Origin: Bdellovibrionales bacterium GWB1_55_8
GTDB lineage: Bacteria > Bdellovibrionota > UBA1018
DNA: 33,347 nucleotides
Assembly (NCBI GenBank): GCA_001769835.1
Contig: MEPR01000007.1
Location: 1-33,347, forward strand
Reading direction: 5' to 3'
This document shows, piece by piece, positions 23,555 through 31,601 of the stretch. A model generated the notes under the pieces. It was not told the origin of the DNA and did no database searches. It was given only the letters and a program-made list of their open reading frames with translations. Made by a program: the position numbers and the translations under genes. Position 1 is the stretch's first letter. Each line of letters starts with the position of its first letter.

Positions 23555-24421
23555 ATGAAACTGAAGTTCATGGTCGTATGCATGCTCGCGCTCCTGACCA
23601 CGACCTCGCCGGCTGGCGACTTGGGTCAGGACCCTCGAATAATCGACACGGCGGGCAACGCGGTATCGATCGACCAACTCGGCAACGCGCTCTCAGATGC
23701 GGACATTGTCGTTCTGGCCGAGAAACACCATTCCGCGGACGTCCAAAGGGCCGAAGCCGAGGTTATCCGAACAGTCATCCGTGCACGCAAATCGAAAGGC
23801 TTGGACGTTGGTTTCACCACAGCCTGGGAGTTTCTGAACTACACGGACAAAAGAGGGATAGAGGCGCATTTCTCCGCTTTTCGGGAGGATCGGATCACAA
23901 AGCCGGAACTTCTGCGCGCCCTGGGGAATGACCAGGCAGACACCTACATTCCTATTCTGGAAGCGACGAGGGACCTCGGTGGCGAACTCATGGGTGTGAA
24001 CCTTCCCCGGAAATACAAAGCCCCCGTCGTGAAAAGCGGGATAAGCGCCGCGGACCGGAACATCATTCCACCCGGATTCCAGATGTGCGACGAGCGGTAT
24101 TTCGAACGCTTTGAAAGCGCACTGGAAGAGCAAAGTCATAGCCATACGAAATCAGGATCGGTTCGGAACCTGTTCGCGGCTCAGTGCCTCACAGATGACG
24201 TCATTGCCTATCGACTTCTGGAAGATACGGCGACGCTCAAATTTCTTGTCGTAGGAAGCATTCATGCGGATTTCGGACAGGGCACTGTCCAGAAGCTCCG
24301 CGCCAGGGCACCGGACAAGAAGACACAGGTAGTCCGCTTTTTCGCGGAATCAGAGGAGACAAACGACTTCGACCAGCGCCCTGGGATAGCAGAGTACGTC
24401 TTTTACCTGAACGAAAGCTGA
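23555..24421 (+). CDS. ChaN-like protein (haem-binding/Tiki-erythromycin-esterase-like superfamily), exported
   Basis: The 288-residue protein starts with a signal peptide (MKLKFMVVCMLALLTTTSPAG). The mature part has DADIVVLAEKHHSADVQ (the D-x-V-x-L-x-E-x-H motif of the ChaN family), a TTAWEFLNYTDKRGIEAHFSAF segment in the position of the family's ExF..xxQ..LD..., and the C-terminal VVGSIHADFGQG. In Campylobacter ChaN binds paired haems as a dimer and is linked to iron acquisition. No lipobox is seen here, unlike classical ChaN lipoproteins. The gene follows oppF by 33 bases on the same strand, so it may act on or bind something imported by Opp. A non-haem-binding hydrolase of the same fold is the alternative. 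Confidence 0.68.
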   Translation: MKLKFMVVCMLALLTTTSPAGDLGQDPRIIDTAGNAVSIDQLGNALSDADIVVLAEKHHSADVQRAEAEVIRTVIRARKSKGLDVGFTTAWEFLNYTDKRGIEAHFSAFREDRITKPELLRALGNDQADTYIPILEATRDLGGELMGVNLPRKYKAPVVKSGISAADRNIIPPGFQMCDERYFERFESALEEQSHSHTKSGSVRNLFAAQCLTDDVIAYRLLEDTATLKFLVVGSIHADFGQGTVQKLRARAPDKKTQVVRFFAESEETNDFDQRPGIAEYVFYLNES

Positions 24422-24462
24422 GTATTTTATTGCGCTTATTGCGCCGCAACCAACTCATTCAC

Positions 24463-25932
24463 TCAAGCAAGTGCAACAGCAGCGCGCTCCTCGAAATGGG
24501 TATTGCGCCCCTCGTGTTGAGCGACAACGACACCGGACATTTCAGATAATTTGCGAATGGATGAGTTCAGATCCTCGATCTGATCGCGGAGGCTGACGGA
24601 GATCGACGAGAGTTCCTCGGAACCCGCCGCATTCGTTTGAACCGCCTGCTCAACCTGGGTCACCGCTGCGGCGATCTGTCCGATTCCGGAAGTCTGTTGC
24701 GTGCTGGCTTCCGCCACCCCGACAATGAGGTCGGTCACCTCGCGTATCCGCGAAATAATCCCCGCGAGCACCTCGCTGATCTCCTCTGCGACATCCACGC
24801 CTTGTTTTGCATTTTTACGAGCGACCTCAATCAGGTCTGTGGTGCTCTTTGCGGCTTCCGCACTCCGCAGCGCCAGATTCCGAACTTCCTCCGCCACGAC
24901 CGCGAAACCACGGCCCGCGTCCCCGGCACGAGCCGCCTCAACGGCGGCATTCAGAGCCAGAAGATTGGTTTGAAACGCGATCTCATTGATGGTGTCCACG
25001 ATCGCCGCCGTCTGCTCGGAAGAACCTTGAATCGCGCGCGTCACGGTTGCCATCGTGCCCATTGCCTCTTTCGCACGATCGGCGGACTCACGGGTCTGGC
25101 CCGCAAATTCCTTTGCCTTGTTGGCATTTTCAGAATTCAATTTGGAGCTCGCCGCGAGCTCTTCCAGCGTGGCCGAAATTTCGGTAATGCTTGCCGCCTG
25201 CTCGCTTGCCCCCGTGGCAATCTGCTCGCTCGACGCTGACACCTGAACCGAAAAGCTCGAAACTTCGTTCGCGCCCCGCCCCAGGGATCCGATGACTTCC
25301 GTCAAAAGCCTGATCACACTTCGAGTCAGGACTCCGCCGAAAACAGTGCCGAAGAGAATTCCACCGATAGCAAGCCAGAGGATCAGGGAACGCGAGGACC
25401 GCGCGGAGCCGAGCATCTGCTCGTCGGTCATGATCTTGCTTCCGACCACTTTGGTGATCTCACGGAGCAACCGCTGCACCGTAATCAGATTGGGCGTGGT
25501 TTCCGCCATGTAGATCTGGTTTCCAGAACTCTTCTGATCGCGAATCCTCGCGGCCGAGGCATGAAGCGCATTGTGCGCCCCCTCTATTTCCTGCAGCTGC
25601 GACCGGATTTCCGGCACCAATCGCTCCGCAGTAGCCCTGCCTTCCCCGTAATACCATTTTCCGAAACCGCAGTTCTTCGGGTTCAGCTCGATCGCAAGTT
25701 CAGTTGCCTTGTGGTCCATGAGGAAAGCGCTGACTTTTCCCGCCCAGTTGAGGTGGTCGACCTCCCTTTGCAGCATCTCGCCTTTAAGGGAGTTTCCGGA
25801 AATCACCAGACCGGCCTCGGTGACCAATCGTGAGATTCCAAAAAACGATATTCCCGCTACAATGGCGAACACGACCAGAACGCTGCCCAGTCCGACCGCG
25901 ATTTTCTTTCCAATAGTGAAATTCCCGGACAT
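24463..25932 (-). CDS. Methyl-accepting chemotaxis protein with a periplasmic CZB zinc-binding domain
   Basis: This 489-residue transmembrane chemoreceptor has TM1 (about 13-33) and TM2 (about 183-205), with a sensor domain between them. The sensor has the chemoreceptor zinc-binding (CZB) pattern: HLNW (H60), [12 protein letters not shown] (C88) and AHNALHASA (H120, H124), so all 3His/1Cys metal ligands are present. The cytoplasmic part has the signalling hairpin tip ([22 protein letters not shown]) and methylation helices, but no C-terminal NWETF-like tether for CheR. The start is ATG 25932, nine bases after a strong AGGAGG; a TTG two codons earlier is in frame but too close. It would sense zinc or an oxidant acting on the thiol, and control flagella or another CheA output. 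No che genes are in the window. Confidence 0.9.
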   Translation of the reverse strand: MSGNFTIGKKIAVGLGSVLVVFAIVAGISFFGISRLVTEAGLVISGNSLKGEMLQREVDHLNWAGKVSAFLMDHKATELAIELNPKNCGFGKWYYGEGRATAERLVPEIRSQLQEIEGAHNALHASAARIRDQKSSGNQIYMAETTPNLITVQRLLREITKVVGSKIMTDEQMLGSARSSRSLILWLAIGGILFGTVFGGVLTRSVIRLLTEVIGSLGRGANEVSSFSVQVSASSEQIATGASEQAASITEISATLEELAASSKLNSENANKAKEFAGQTRESADRAKEAMGTMATVTRAIQGSSEQTAAIVDTINEIAFQTNLLALNAAVEAARAGDAGRGFAVVAEEVRNLALRSAEAAKSTTDLIEVARKNAKQGVDVAEEISEVLAGIISRIREVTDLIVGVAEASTQQTSGIGQIAAAVTQVEQAVQTNAAGSEELSSISVSLRDQIEDLNSSIRKLSEMSGVVVAQHEGRNTHFEERAAVALA

Positions 25933-25966
25933 AAACAAACGCCTCCTCGTTGATCAATTCACCTCA

Positions 25967-25974
25967 TTTTCGGC
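25967..25974 (-). promoter_or_regulatory. FliA-like -10 element upstream of the chemoreceptor
   Basis: Minus-strand GCCGAAAA matches the sigma-28 -10 consensus GCCGATAA at seven of eight positions and lies about 35 bases before the start. The expected TAAA about 15 bases further upstream is missing, so this is only suggestive. Confidence 0.22.
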
Positions 25975-26037
25975 AGAACGCTCGAAATACGAAACGGAAT
26001 TTCCGGATCCGAGCAAAGTCTTAACGATTTGCATTTA

Positions 26038-26050
26038 CCGAGCGGCTCGG
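26038..26050. promoter_or_regulatory. Small perfect inverted repeat between chemoreceptor and FIST gene
   Basis: CCGAG-CGG-CTCGG sits in the 152-base divergent gap, 35 bases before the FIST start. It may be a regulator site serving either gene or a 5'-leader hairpin. I see no convincing -35/-10 pair around it. Confidence 0.25.
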
Positions 26051-26084
26051 CGCAATTGGTCAAATAGTTGCAATTTTCGCGAAG

Positions 26085-27284
26085 ATGCCTTTCGTTGGAA
26101 CCGGAAAGAGCACAAGTCACGACGCCCACGACGCGGGAAGAGAAGCGGCGCTTCAGGCTATCCAATCTCTTTCGGGACAACAGCCCGGCCTTCTTCTCGT
26201 TTTCGGAACGGCCGGCTACAACCAGCAGGAGCTGCTTGACGGCATTTTTGAGATAGCCGGTCAAGTGCCTCTTTCAGGCTGCTCGACGTCCGGGGTGATC
26301 ACTCAGGCAGGATCGGACGAAAGCAGCCATGCGGTTGCCGTGCTCGCGCTTTCGCATGCTGCTCACTATCAGACTTTTCAGGCACGCGGGTTTGGTGCGC
26401 ACGCCCGGATTTGTGCCGAAGAGCTCAGCCGGAAGATCCGCGAGTCGGCCCCTCGCGATGCCAGGTTACTCCTTTTGTTTCCGGACGGTCTCACCGGAAA
26501 TGTGACGGAACTGGTCGCGCGAATCGAGGCAACACTCCCTCGCTCCGTGAAAATCGCCGGTGGAACATCAGGCGAGTTACTGAAGCTGAATCGCACCTGG
26601 CAATATCATGACGGACGCGCGGAATCGGACACGGTCTCAGCTGTTCTGATCAGCGGCAGCGTCAGTGCCGAGGTGAAGGTCAGCCACAGCTGCGAACCCA
26701 TCGGTCTCGAACAAACCGTGACCCGTGCGGAGGGTGGGTGGATTTACGAAATCGACGGACACCCCGCCTGGTCGGTGTACAAGCAGTACCTGGACCCGCA
26801 GGAGAAAGAACCTGAACTGCTCAGCATGGCCCATGTCTGCTACATCTGCCTTGCGGAGATTCTCCCGGAACCCGATCCAGCCTACGGTAAATACATTATC
26901 CGATGCCCACTTCAGGTGGACCACAGTACAGGCGCATTGTTTTTCCCTGGCAATATCGTCAAAGGAACGAAAGTGCGCATGGCGTTGCGCAGCGCGGAGC
27001 GCGCGGTTTCCCAGGCACTCTCCACTGGCCGCACGATCCTGGCCCGCCACCCCGGAAAAAAACCGGCTCTGCTCCTTCATTTCGATTGTTGCTGCCGGGC
27101 ACGCCTGCTCTTCGGCGCCTGCTCCGCGGATGCAGTCATTCAGCCGCTCCAGCAGTTGTTCGGGCAGGAGGTTCCCTGGTTCGGTTTCAATACGTACGGT
27201 GAGATTGCCGCGCTCGATGATGGAAGAACCTTGTTTCATAACTACAGCACGGTGCTTTGCGCACTTTATCTGGATTCAACGTGA
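26085..27284 (+). CDS. FIST-domain sensory protein
   Basis: FIST domains are intracellular ligand-sensing modules, proposed to bind small molecules such as amino acids and often encoded beside kinases or chemoreceptors. The 399-residue protein has a FIST_N domain (about 30-225; GLLLVFGTAGYNQQELL, PLSGCSTSGVIT, KIAGGTSGE) and a FIST_C domain (about 235-385; HVCYICLAEILPE, GALFFPGNI, PALLLHFDCCCRARLLFG, PWFGFNTYGEIA). No signal peptide, membrane helix or output domain is visible, so it must signal through a partner. The histidine kinase starts 22 bases downstream, and the chemoreceptor is transcribed divergently. The CCC at the end of LLLHFDCCCR is family-like and could be redox or metal sensitive. 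There is no clear Shine-Dalgarno before ATG 26085. Confidence 0.88.
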   Translation: MPFVGTGKSTSHDAHDAGREAALQAIQSLSGQQPGLLLVFGTAGYNQQELLDGIFEIAGQVPLSGCSTSGVITQAGSDESSHAVAVLALSHAAHYQTFQARGFGAHARICAEELSRKIRESAPRDARLLLLFPDGLTGNVTELVARIEATLPRSVKIAGGTSGELLKLNRTWQYHDGRAESDTVSAVLISGSVSAEVKVSHSCEPIGLEQTVTRAEGGWIYEIDGHPAWSVYKQYLDPQEKEPELLSMAHVCYICLAEILPEPDPAYGKYIIRCPLQVDHSTGALFFPGNIVKGTKVRMALRSAERAVSQALSTGRTILARHPGKKPALLLHFDCCCRARLLFGACSADAVIQPLQQLFGQEVPWFGFNTYGEIAALDDGRTLFHNYSTVLCALYLDST

Positions 27285-27306
27285 TGATGAGGGGACGCCG
27301 CACGCC

Positions 27307-28740
27307 ATGGAAATGTTTGCCTCCAAACGATTTAAAAAACAGATTGCGACGCTGAAAGAGGAAAACCAGATCCTCAACGAGCAGGTCAAACAGCTTGTGA
27401 AAGCGGAGCGCCGCCTTTCGCTTTCACAGGAACGCTTGGATCGCCAGCTTCAGCGCGTGGAGGTTTTGAACAAGTTCTCGCTTGCAGCACGGCGCACGGA
27501 GGACTCCGCTCAGATCTTCTCGCTGGGAATAGACGCGCTCTTTTCGGTTTTTCCCTATGAGCAGGCCGTCGCCTTCCGGATAAAAGAGGGAGCAATCACG
27601 CCGTCAGTAGCCAGGGCGGTTCAAGGACGCGAATCGCGCCGGGGTGCGCTCATGCCCCAGCTCGACAGCTCCGTACGCATCCGGACGATTCCCCTGGGTG
27701 CCGTCATCGGGACGGCGATGGACGTCAGACGACGGCTGCCGCAGATCGCCCCCTTGCTCGACTATCTGGAAAGCCAATTTGCCGACAAGGATAAGAGCTC
27801 GGATCCCTCGGGCATGGCCGTACTGGTGCTACCCGTCTTCATGAAAGAAACGACGGAACTCCAGGGAGCGCTGCTACTCAGAAGATACGCTACGAGTTTT
27901 TCATTTTTTGAACAGCTGCCGTCACAGGAGGACATGCCATTCCTCCGACTGGTGGAAGCACACGTCACGCAGGCTTTCGAAAACGCCCGTCTCTATCGGG
28001 AAGCACAACAGGCGATCCATGTGCGTGACGAATTCCTGTCCATCGCATCTCATGAGCTCAGAACACCGATCACCCCGCTGAAAAACGAGCTTCACCTCAT
28101 CAAACTCCTCGTGAATGAGGATCTCCTCACCACCTATCCGAAAGAGCGGCTTCAAAAATTGGTGAACATCGCCGATCGGGAACTGGTGCGCCTGACCCGG
28201 CTGATCGATGGAATGCTCGAAGTGACCCGCATCACCTCCGGTCGTTTCATTCTGAAATATGAAAAAATCCGGATCTCCGAACTCATCAGCGAGATGGTTG
28301 AAAGATTTCGGTACCAGATCATGGAATCCGGAGGCGTGGTCAATCTGGATCTCAAGGACACGGAACCAGGGCTCTGGGACCGCATCAGAATTGAGCAGGT
28401 GATCACGAATCTGATCACCAATGCGATCCGCTACGGAAGAGGAAAGCCCATCACGGTCCGCTCCAGGACCGAGCACGGGTATGCAACGATCACAGTGGAG
28501 GACGAGGGCATCGGGATACCGAAAGAACAGCAGACGCGGCTGTTTAGAAAGTTTGAAACCGCCTTTTCATCGCGCGTCTTCGGCGGCCTCGGTCTCGGGC
28601 TCTACATCACCCGCCAGATTGTTGAAGCGCACCACGGGAAGATCGGTGTCAAAAGCACGCCTGGCGTCGGGACCCAGTTCACGATGGAGCTTCCGCTGGA
28701 CGCGACCAGCGATATCAAAACGGAAAAAGCCGCTGCCTGA
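27307..28740 (+). CDS. Soluble sensor histidine kinase with N-terminal coiled coil and GAF-like domain
   Basis: The 477-residue protein starts with a coiled coil (about 8-45; KKQIATLKEENQILNEQVKQ) and a GAF-like domain (about 50-235), preceding the kinase core. HisKA has SHELRTPIT with the phosphorylated His at about 249. HATPase_c has NLITNAIRYG (N box), DEGIGIP (G1) and GLGLGLYITRQIV (G2). No membrane segment is present. I place the start at ATG 27307; the frame is open back to 26725, but that stretch lies inside the FIST gene and has no family similarity. It sits 22 bases after the FIST gene, which suggests that FIST ligand binding controls this kinase. No response regulator is adjacent. 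The stop codon lies inside the terminator stem. Confidence 0.9.
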   Translation: MEMFASKRFKKQIATLKEENQILNEQVKQLVKAERRLSLSQERLDRQLQRVEVLNKFSLAARRTEDSAQIFSLGIDALFSVFPYEQAVAFRIKEGAITPSVARAVQGRESRRGALMPQLDSSVRIRTIPLGAVIGTAMDVRRRLPQIAPLLDYLESQFADKDKSSDPSGMAVLVLPVFMKETTELQGALLLRRYATSFSFFEQLPSQEDMPFLRLVEAHVTQAFENARLYREAQQAIHVRDEFLSIASHELRTPITPLKNELHLIKLLVNEDLLTTYPKERLQKLVNIADRELVRLTRLIDGMLEVTRITSGRFILKYEKIRISELISEMVERFRYQIMESGGVVNLDLKDTEPGLWDRIRIEQVITNLITNAIRYGRGKPITVRSRTEHGYATITVEDEGIGIPKEQQTRLFRKFETAFSSRVFGGLGLGLYITRQIVEAHHGKIGVKSTPGVGTQFTMELPLDATSDIKTEKAAA

Positions 28741-28764
28741 ACCCAGGCAGCGGCTTTTCTTTTT
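28725..28764. terminator. Strong bidirectional intrinsic terminator between convergent genes
   Basis: A 15-bp perfect stem (28725-28739 with 28744-28758, loop AACC) is flanked by A and T runs. T-rich CTTTTTG follows on the plus strand and TTTTT lies on the minus-strand exit side. It serves the kinase (+) and the lipoprotein gene (-). The kinase TGA (28738-28740) lies in the stem/loop edge, so translating ribosomes would cover part of the hairpin. Confidence 0.92.
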
Positions 28765-28781
28765 GCTTTAATCGAAAATCC

Positions 28782-29498
28782 CTACTCGATGATTGCGCTT
28801 GGCGTGAACTGCGGAATCGAGAAGCAGTGCGATCCAGCAGCCACTGGTCCGCAATAATCATAGGCTGGCGCGGACGTCGACTCGAAAACGCTCTTGTCGA
28901 GATCATACGCGAGCGAAATCGTGACGGTCTTGCCTTCTTCCACGGTGATCGGCGGAACCGCTTCCGCGCTGGTGACGCCACAATTCGTGTGCTTGAATTC
29001 CTTGGCCTCGCTCATGTCGGCGGTCTTGAATTTCACGCCAGCCGCGTTCTCAGGATTATATTTGCAGAACTCGATTCGAACGTATTTGTAGCTGCCCGCC
29101 GCGACTGAACGCGCCTGAGCATTGATCGCGGCGTTCACCGTTGCGGAACTGCCACTGAAATCAAAATAGGTCGGTGCGTACGTCGCGCCGCTCAAGTCAC
29201 AGTTCGATATGTCCTCGTTGCAGGCGGGGTTCAGGTAAATCATTTCCGTGCCGCCAACATTGTTCTGCGTCACAGGATCGATATCCTCGGCAAGATACAC
29301 CGCAATCAGCTTCATCTGGAACTCGGTCGGGGTCACCGTACCGGTATTCTCCGTCAAAGCGTTCGTTCTCATCGTGCCCAGATCAACCAAGGTGTTCTTG
29401 AACGCGACCTTGGCCTGGCCCGACGAGCCACAAGCCGATGTCAGAGCCATTGTCAGACCGAGCGCCAATACCGAAATCCATTTCCGTGATGAAACCAT
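28782..29498 (-). CDS. Cysteine-rich predicted lipoprotein of unknown function
   Basis: The 238-residue protein is not a family I recognise. It begins with an export signal (ISVLALGLTMALTSAC) that has a lipobox-like TSAC, so Cys23 is the likely lipid site although -3 is Thr. After it come six further cysteines (in NPAC, SNCD, EFCK, TNCG, YDYC and SHCF), enough for three disulfides, and long stretches of small polar and aromatic residues that suggest a beta-rich exported domain. I chose ATG 29498, since GGGAG precedes it at normal distance; the frame is open 17 codons further up without a ribosome site. It follows the HEXXH protein gene by 59 bases on the same strand and may be co-transcribed. 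It ends against a strong shared terminator. Confidence 0.75.
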   Translation of the reverse strand: MVSSRKWISVLALGLTMALTSACGSSGQAKVAFKNTLVDLGTMRTNALTENTGTVTPTEFQMKLIAVYLAEDIDPVTQNNVGGTEMIYLNPACNEDISNCDLSGATYAPTYFDFSGSSATVNAAINAQARSVAAGSYKYVRIEFCKYNPENAAGVKFKTADMSEAKEFKHTNCGVTSAEAVPPITVEEGKTVTISLAYDLDKSVFESTSAPAYDYCGPVAAGSHCFSIPQFTPSAIIE

Positions 29499-29557
29499 AT
29501 TCTTATTCTCCCTAGGAAAACCATTGTCACTGGAGTTCACAAGGAGCACAAGAAGTT

Positions 29558-31342
29558 CTATTTTTTAGGCAACACGAGGTTCCTGAACCATTTTGCGACC
29601 GTCAGGATTCCGTCATGAATCTTGACGCCGATTTTCGCTCCGGCCGAAGCCGCTCCGCCTATGATCACAGAAGTGACCTTGCTGCTTCTGGAACAGTACT
29701 GGTCCTTTTCCGTACTGCCTTTCGAATCGGCGTTCCGGCAAACCAGACCTGTCACGAGGGAAGCTCCCAGGCCTGACATATTGACCGGGTAAAGAACCGC
29801 CATCGCGCCTGCGTTCAGAGTCGAGATGATCGCCGTCGTCAGCGACAATCCGCTGACTGCCCCGGTGATCTGCAATCCCGCATGATCCTCCTGGTCCGAG
29901 ATCACACCCGATCCAAACAAAAGACCCGTCACCAGATCCGCGCCAAACGCCGTCGGAGTCTGCAAAACAGCGGATAATCCTGTTCCTATGTGCCCCACCC
30001 ATTCGACACCGTCGATTGCGAGGTGGCCAAGAGTTTTTCCGGTTTTCAGCAATCCCTCTTTGAAGCCGCCCACTTCCTTTGCGGCACTGAGGGGTCCCGC
30101 GGCCTCGCCCGAAACCTGAGCAGGTTTCGTAAGGGACGCGTTGAACTTACGCTCCAACTTCTCGAAGCTGGTCGCGTGTTTTTCGAACAGCTCTCGAACA
30201 CGCCTCACATCCTCGGAGCCCAGATCACGATCATCAATAGCAGCAGCCATCACGGAGTCCAGGACCTGCGTATGCCGGAATGATCCGCGCAGCCAGCGCA
30301 TGGAATTCCAGATCAGCTGATCCGCACGCGCCTGGCCGAGAATTCGCCGGATTTCCCAGAACAGAGCGGGCACGAAAGTGGTCGCATTGTATTTCAGATC
30401 CGAAGTGTCCTTGATGGCCTTGATCTTCCGGAAACTGCGTTTGTAAAACCGGCTGGTGAACTCCTCAATTTCAGCGAGCATCGGGCGGCCATTGAGAGAG
30501 CTTGCGAAATAATTAGCGTAGTCCTCAGCAACCGGGTGGCCTTCGGAAGTCATGGGAAAATGTCCGTCGGCATCGGTGGCCCAGTGAAAAGCCTCATGAT
30601 AAATCACGTCGGGCGTTTTAGCGCCGTCCAGCCCGGCATTGAATCGCTCCATCAGCTGCAAAGGAGTGAGTAACGCCGCCGACATCCAATCCTGACTGAT
30701 GATCGAATGCCCGGCCACCGTGGTCAGGCCGAACCAGTTCATTTTCTGCAAAAGCGCCTTGCGCTCGTGAAACCAGAGTTCTCGTTCCCATTGTCCGGCG
30801 AAATGACGGGGTATGTAGCGGGCGTTATTGTAATCCTCGATCTCGGCGAAATGAGTCGCGAGATTGTAAGCGTGATTGACCCGAACCCGAACGACGATCT
30901 TGCGATCGAGCGCGGGATTTTCATCGCCTCGGCCATTCGCCAGCTGCAGAAAGTAGGCGCGGGCGCGCATCAGATGAAAGAGAACGTTGGCCCCATCGAA
31001 ATCGTCGACCGGCAGCACTTCCTCACCGCTGTTTTCAACCACGGCAAAGTGCTCATTCTCCAGTTCCTGCGGGCGCTCCAGCTTCAGCAGCGCCGCGAAT
31101 TCCGAGGGTTCGAACAATCGAACCTGGTAAGTCTCTTCTGAGTTGCGAAACCGATCCCTCGGCTTCCATTCCTGCAGCGTGGATACGATCGCAGCTGGCT
31201 TGCCCTTGGCTTTTTCGATCAACTCGACAAGAGTGGGCTTGGCCGGCTTCGCATCAAAAGCATCCCCGTCGTTTCCGATGGCGACGGGAACTTGGGCACA
31301 CACGGCTATGAGAAAAAGAGTCCTGATCCACTTTGACAACAT
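29558..31342 (-). CDS. Exported HEXXH metallopeptidase-like protein with a hydrophobic C-terminal region
   Basis: This 594-residue protein has a signal peptide (LSKWIRTLFLIAVCAQVPVAIG). The start is ATG 31342, with GGAGAG six bases upstream; the frame is open 25 codons further but without a ribosome site. Residues 249-253 are HEAFH, the zinc-binding HEXXH of metallopeptidases, and E273 in VAEDYANYF is well placed as a third, gluzincin-like ligand. The central region (about 60-400) looks like a helical catalytic domain. The last 150 residues are Gly/Ala-rich and hydrophobic (GADLVTGLLFGSGVI, AVSGLSLTTAIIS, SLVTGLVC, KVTSVIIGGAASAGAKIG), possibly several membrane-interacting segments, ending KWFRNLVLPKK. 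Activity is inferred from the motif; I do not know the family. It could act in the periplasm, outer membrane or outside. Confidence 0.7.
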   Translation of the reverse strand: MLSKWIRTLFLIAVCAQVPVAIGNDGDAFDAKPAKPTLVELIEKAKGKPAAIVSTLQEWKPRDRFRNSEETYQVRLFEPSEFAALLKLERPQELENEHFAVVENSGEEVLPVDDFDGANVLFHLMRARAYFLQLANGRGDENPALDRKIVVRVRVNHAYNLATHFAEIEDYNNARYIPRHFAGQWERELWFHERKALLQKMNWFGLTTVAGHSIISQDWMSAALLTPLQLMERFNAGLDGAKTPDVIYHEAFHWATDADGHFPMTSEGHPVAEDYANYFASSLNGRPMLAEIEEFTSRFYKRSFRKIKAIKDTSDLKYNATTFVPALFWEIRRILGQARADQLIWNSMRWLRGSFRHTQVLDSVMAAAIDDRDLGSEDVRRVRELFEKHATSFEKLERKFNASLTKPAQVSGEAAGPLSAAKEVGGFKEGLLKTGKTLGHLAIDGVEWVGHIGTGLSAVLQTPTAFGADLVTGLLFGSGVISDQEDHAGLQITGAVSGLSLTTAIISTLNAGAMAVLYPVNMSGLGASLVTGLVCRNADSKGSTEKDQYCSRSSKVTSVIIGGAASAGAKIGVKIHDGILTVAKWFRNLVLPKK

Positions 31343-31502
31343 TGATGACTCTCCGACAGCAGGTGATTTACAATGCCTGTCCATTCTTGTCCAGAAAGAA
31401 CCACACTCACACTCCACTTCTTTGATTAGTAGACAATTAAAACCCTTAATTTCAATAATTTATGACCTCATCGATAACAAACTAATTCTATCAACTTTTT
31501 AC

Positions 31503-31531
31503 TTGTAAAAAAACCGTCGCCGACATAGAAA
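31503..31531 (+). promoter_or_regulatory. Likely promoter of the exported membrane protein gene
   Basis: TTGTAA (31503-31508) and TAGAAA (31526-31531) are 17 bases apart, downstream of a very AT-rich stretch (about 31420-31510) that could act as an UP element or serve the divergent peptidase gene. The implied start near 31538 gives a leader of about 64 bases. The gap 31343-31601 holds nothing else I can name except the leader hairpin. Confidence 0.4.
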
Positions 31532-31564
31532 CCTATCCGCCACGAAACCCCCGAGCACCCGGCT

Positions 31565-31579
31565 TTGGCTGGGAGCCAA
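31565..31579 (+). other. Leader hairpin before the ribosome site
   Basis: TTGGCT (31565-31570) and AGCCAA (31574-31579) pair around GGG, nine bases before AAGGAG (31588-31593). A hairpin here could stabilise the 5' end of the message or tune ribosome access. No T-run follows, so it is not a terminator. Confidence 0.4.
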
Positions 31580-31601
31580 GAAAATTCAAGGAGCTTTGAA
31601 A

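Noticed and set aside
24421-24462. Terminator between the ChaN-like gene and the chemoreceptor
   Set aside because: GCGC repeats are present but no stable stem followed by a T-run in either direction.
26725-27306. Upstream extension of the GAF-type kinase
   Set aside because: It overlaps the FIST gene in another frame and lacks any kinase or sensor similarity; ATG 27307 is preferred.
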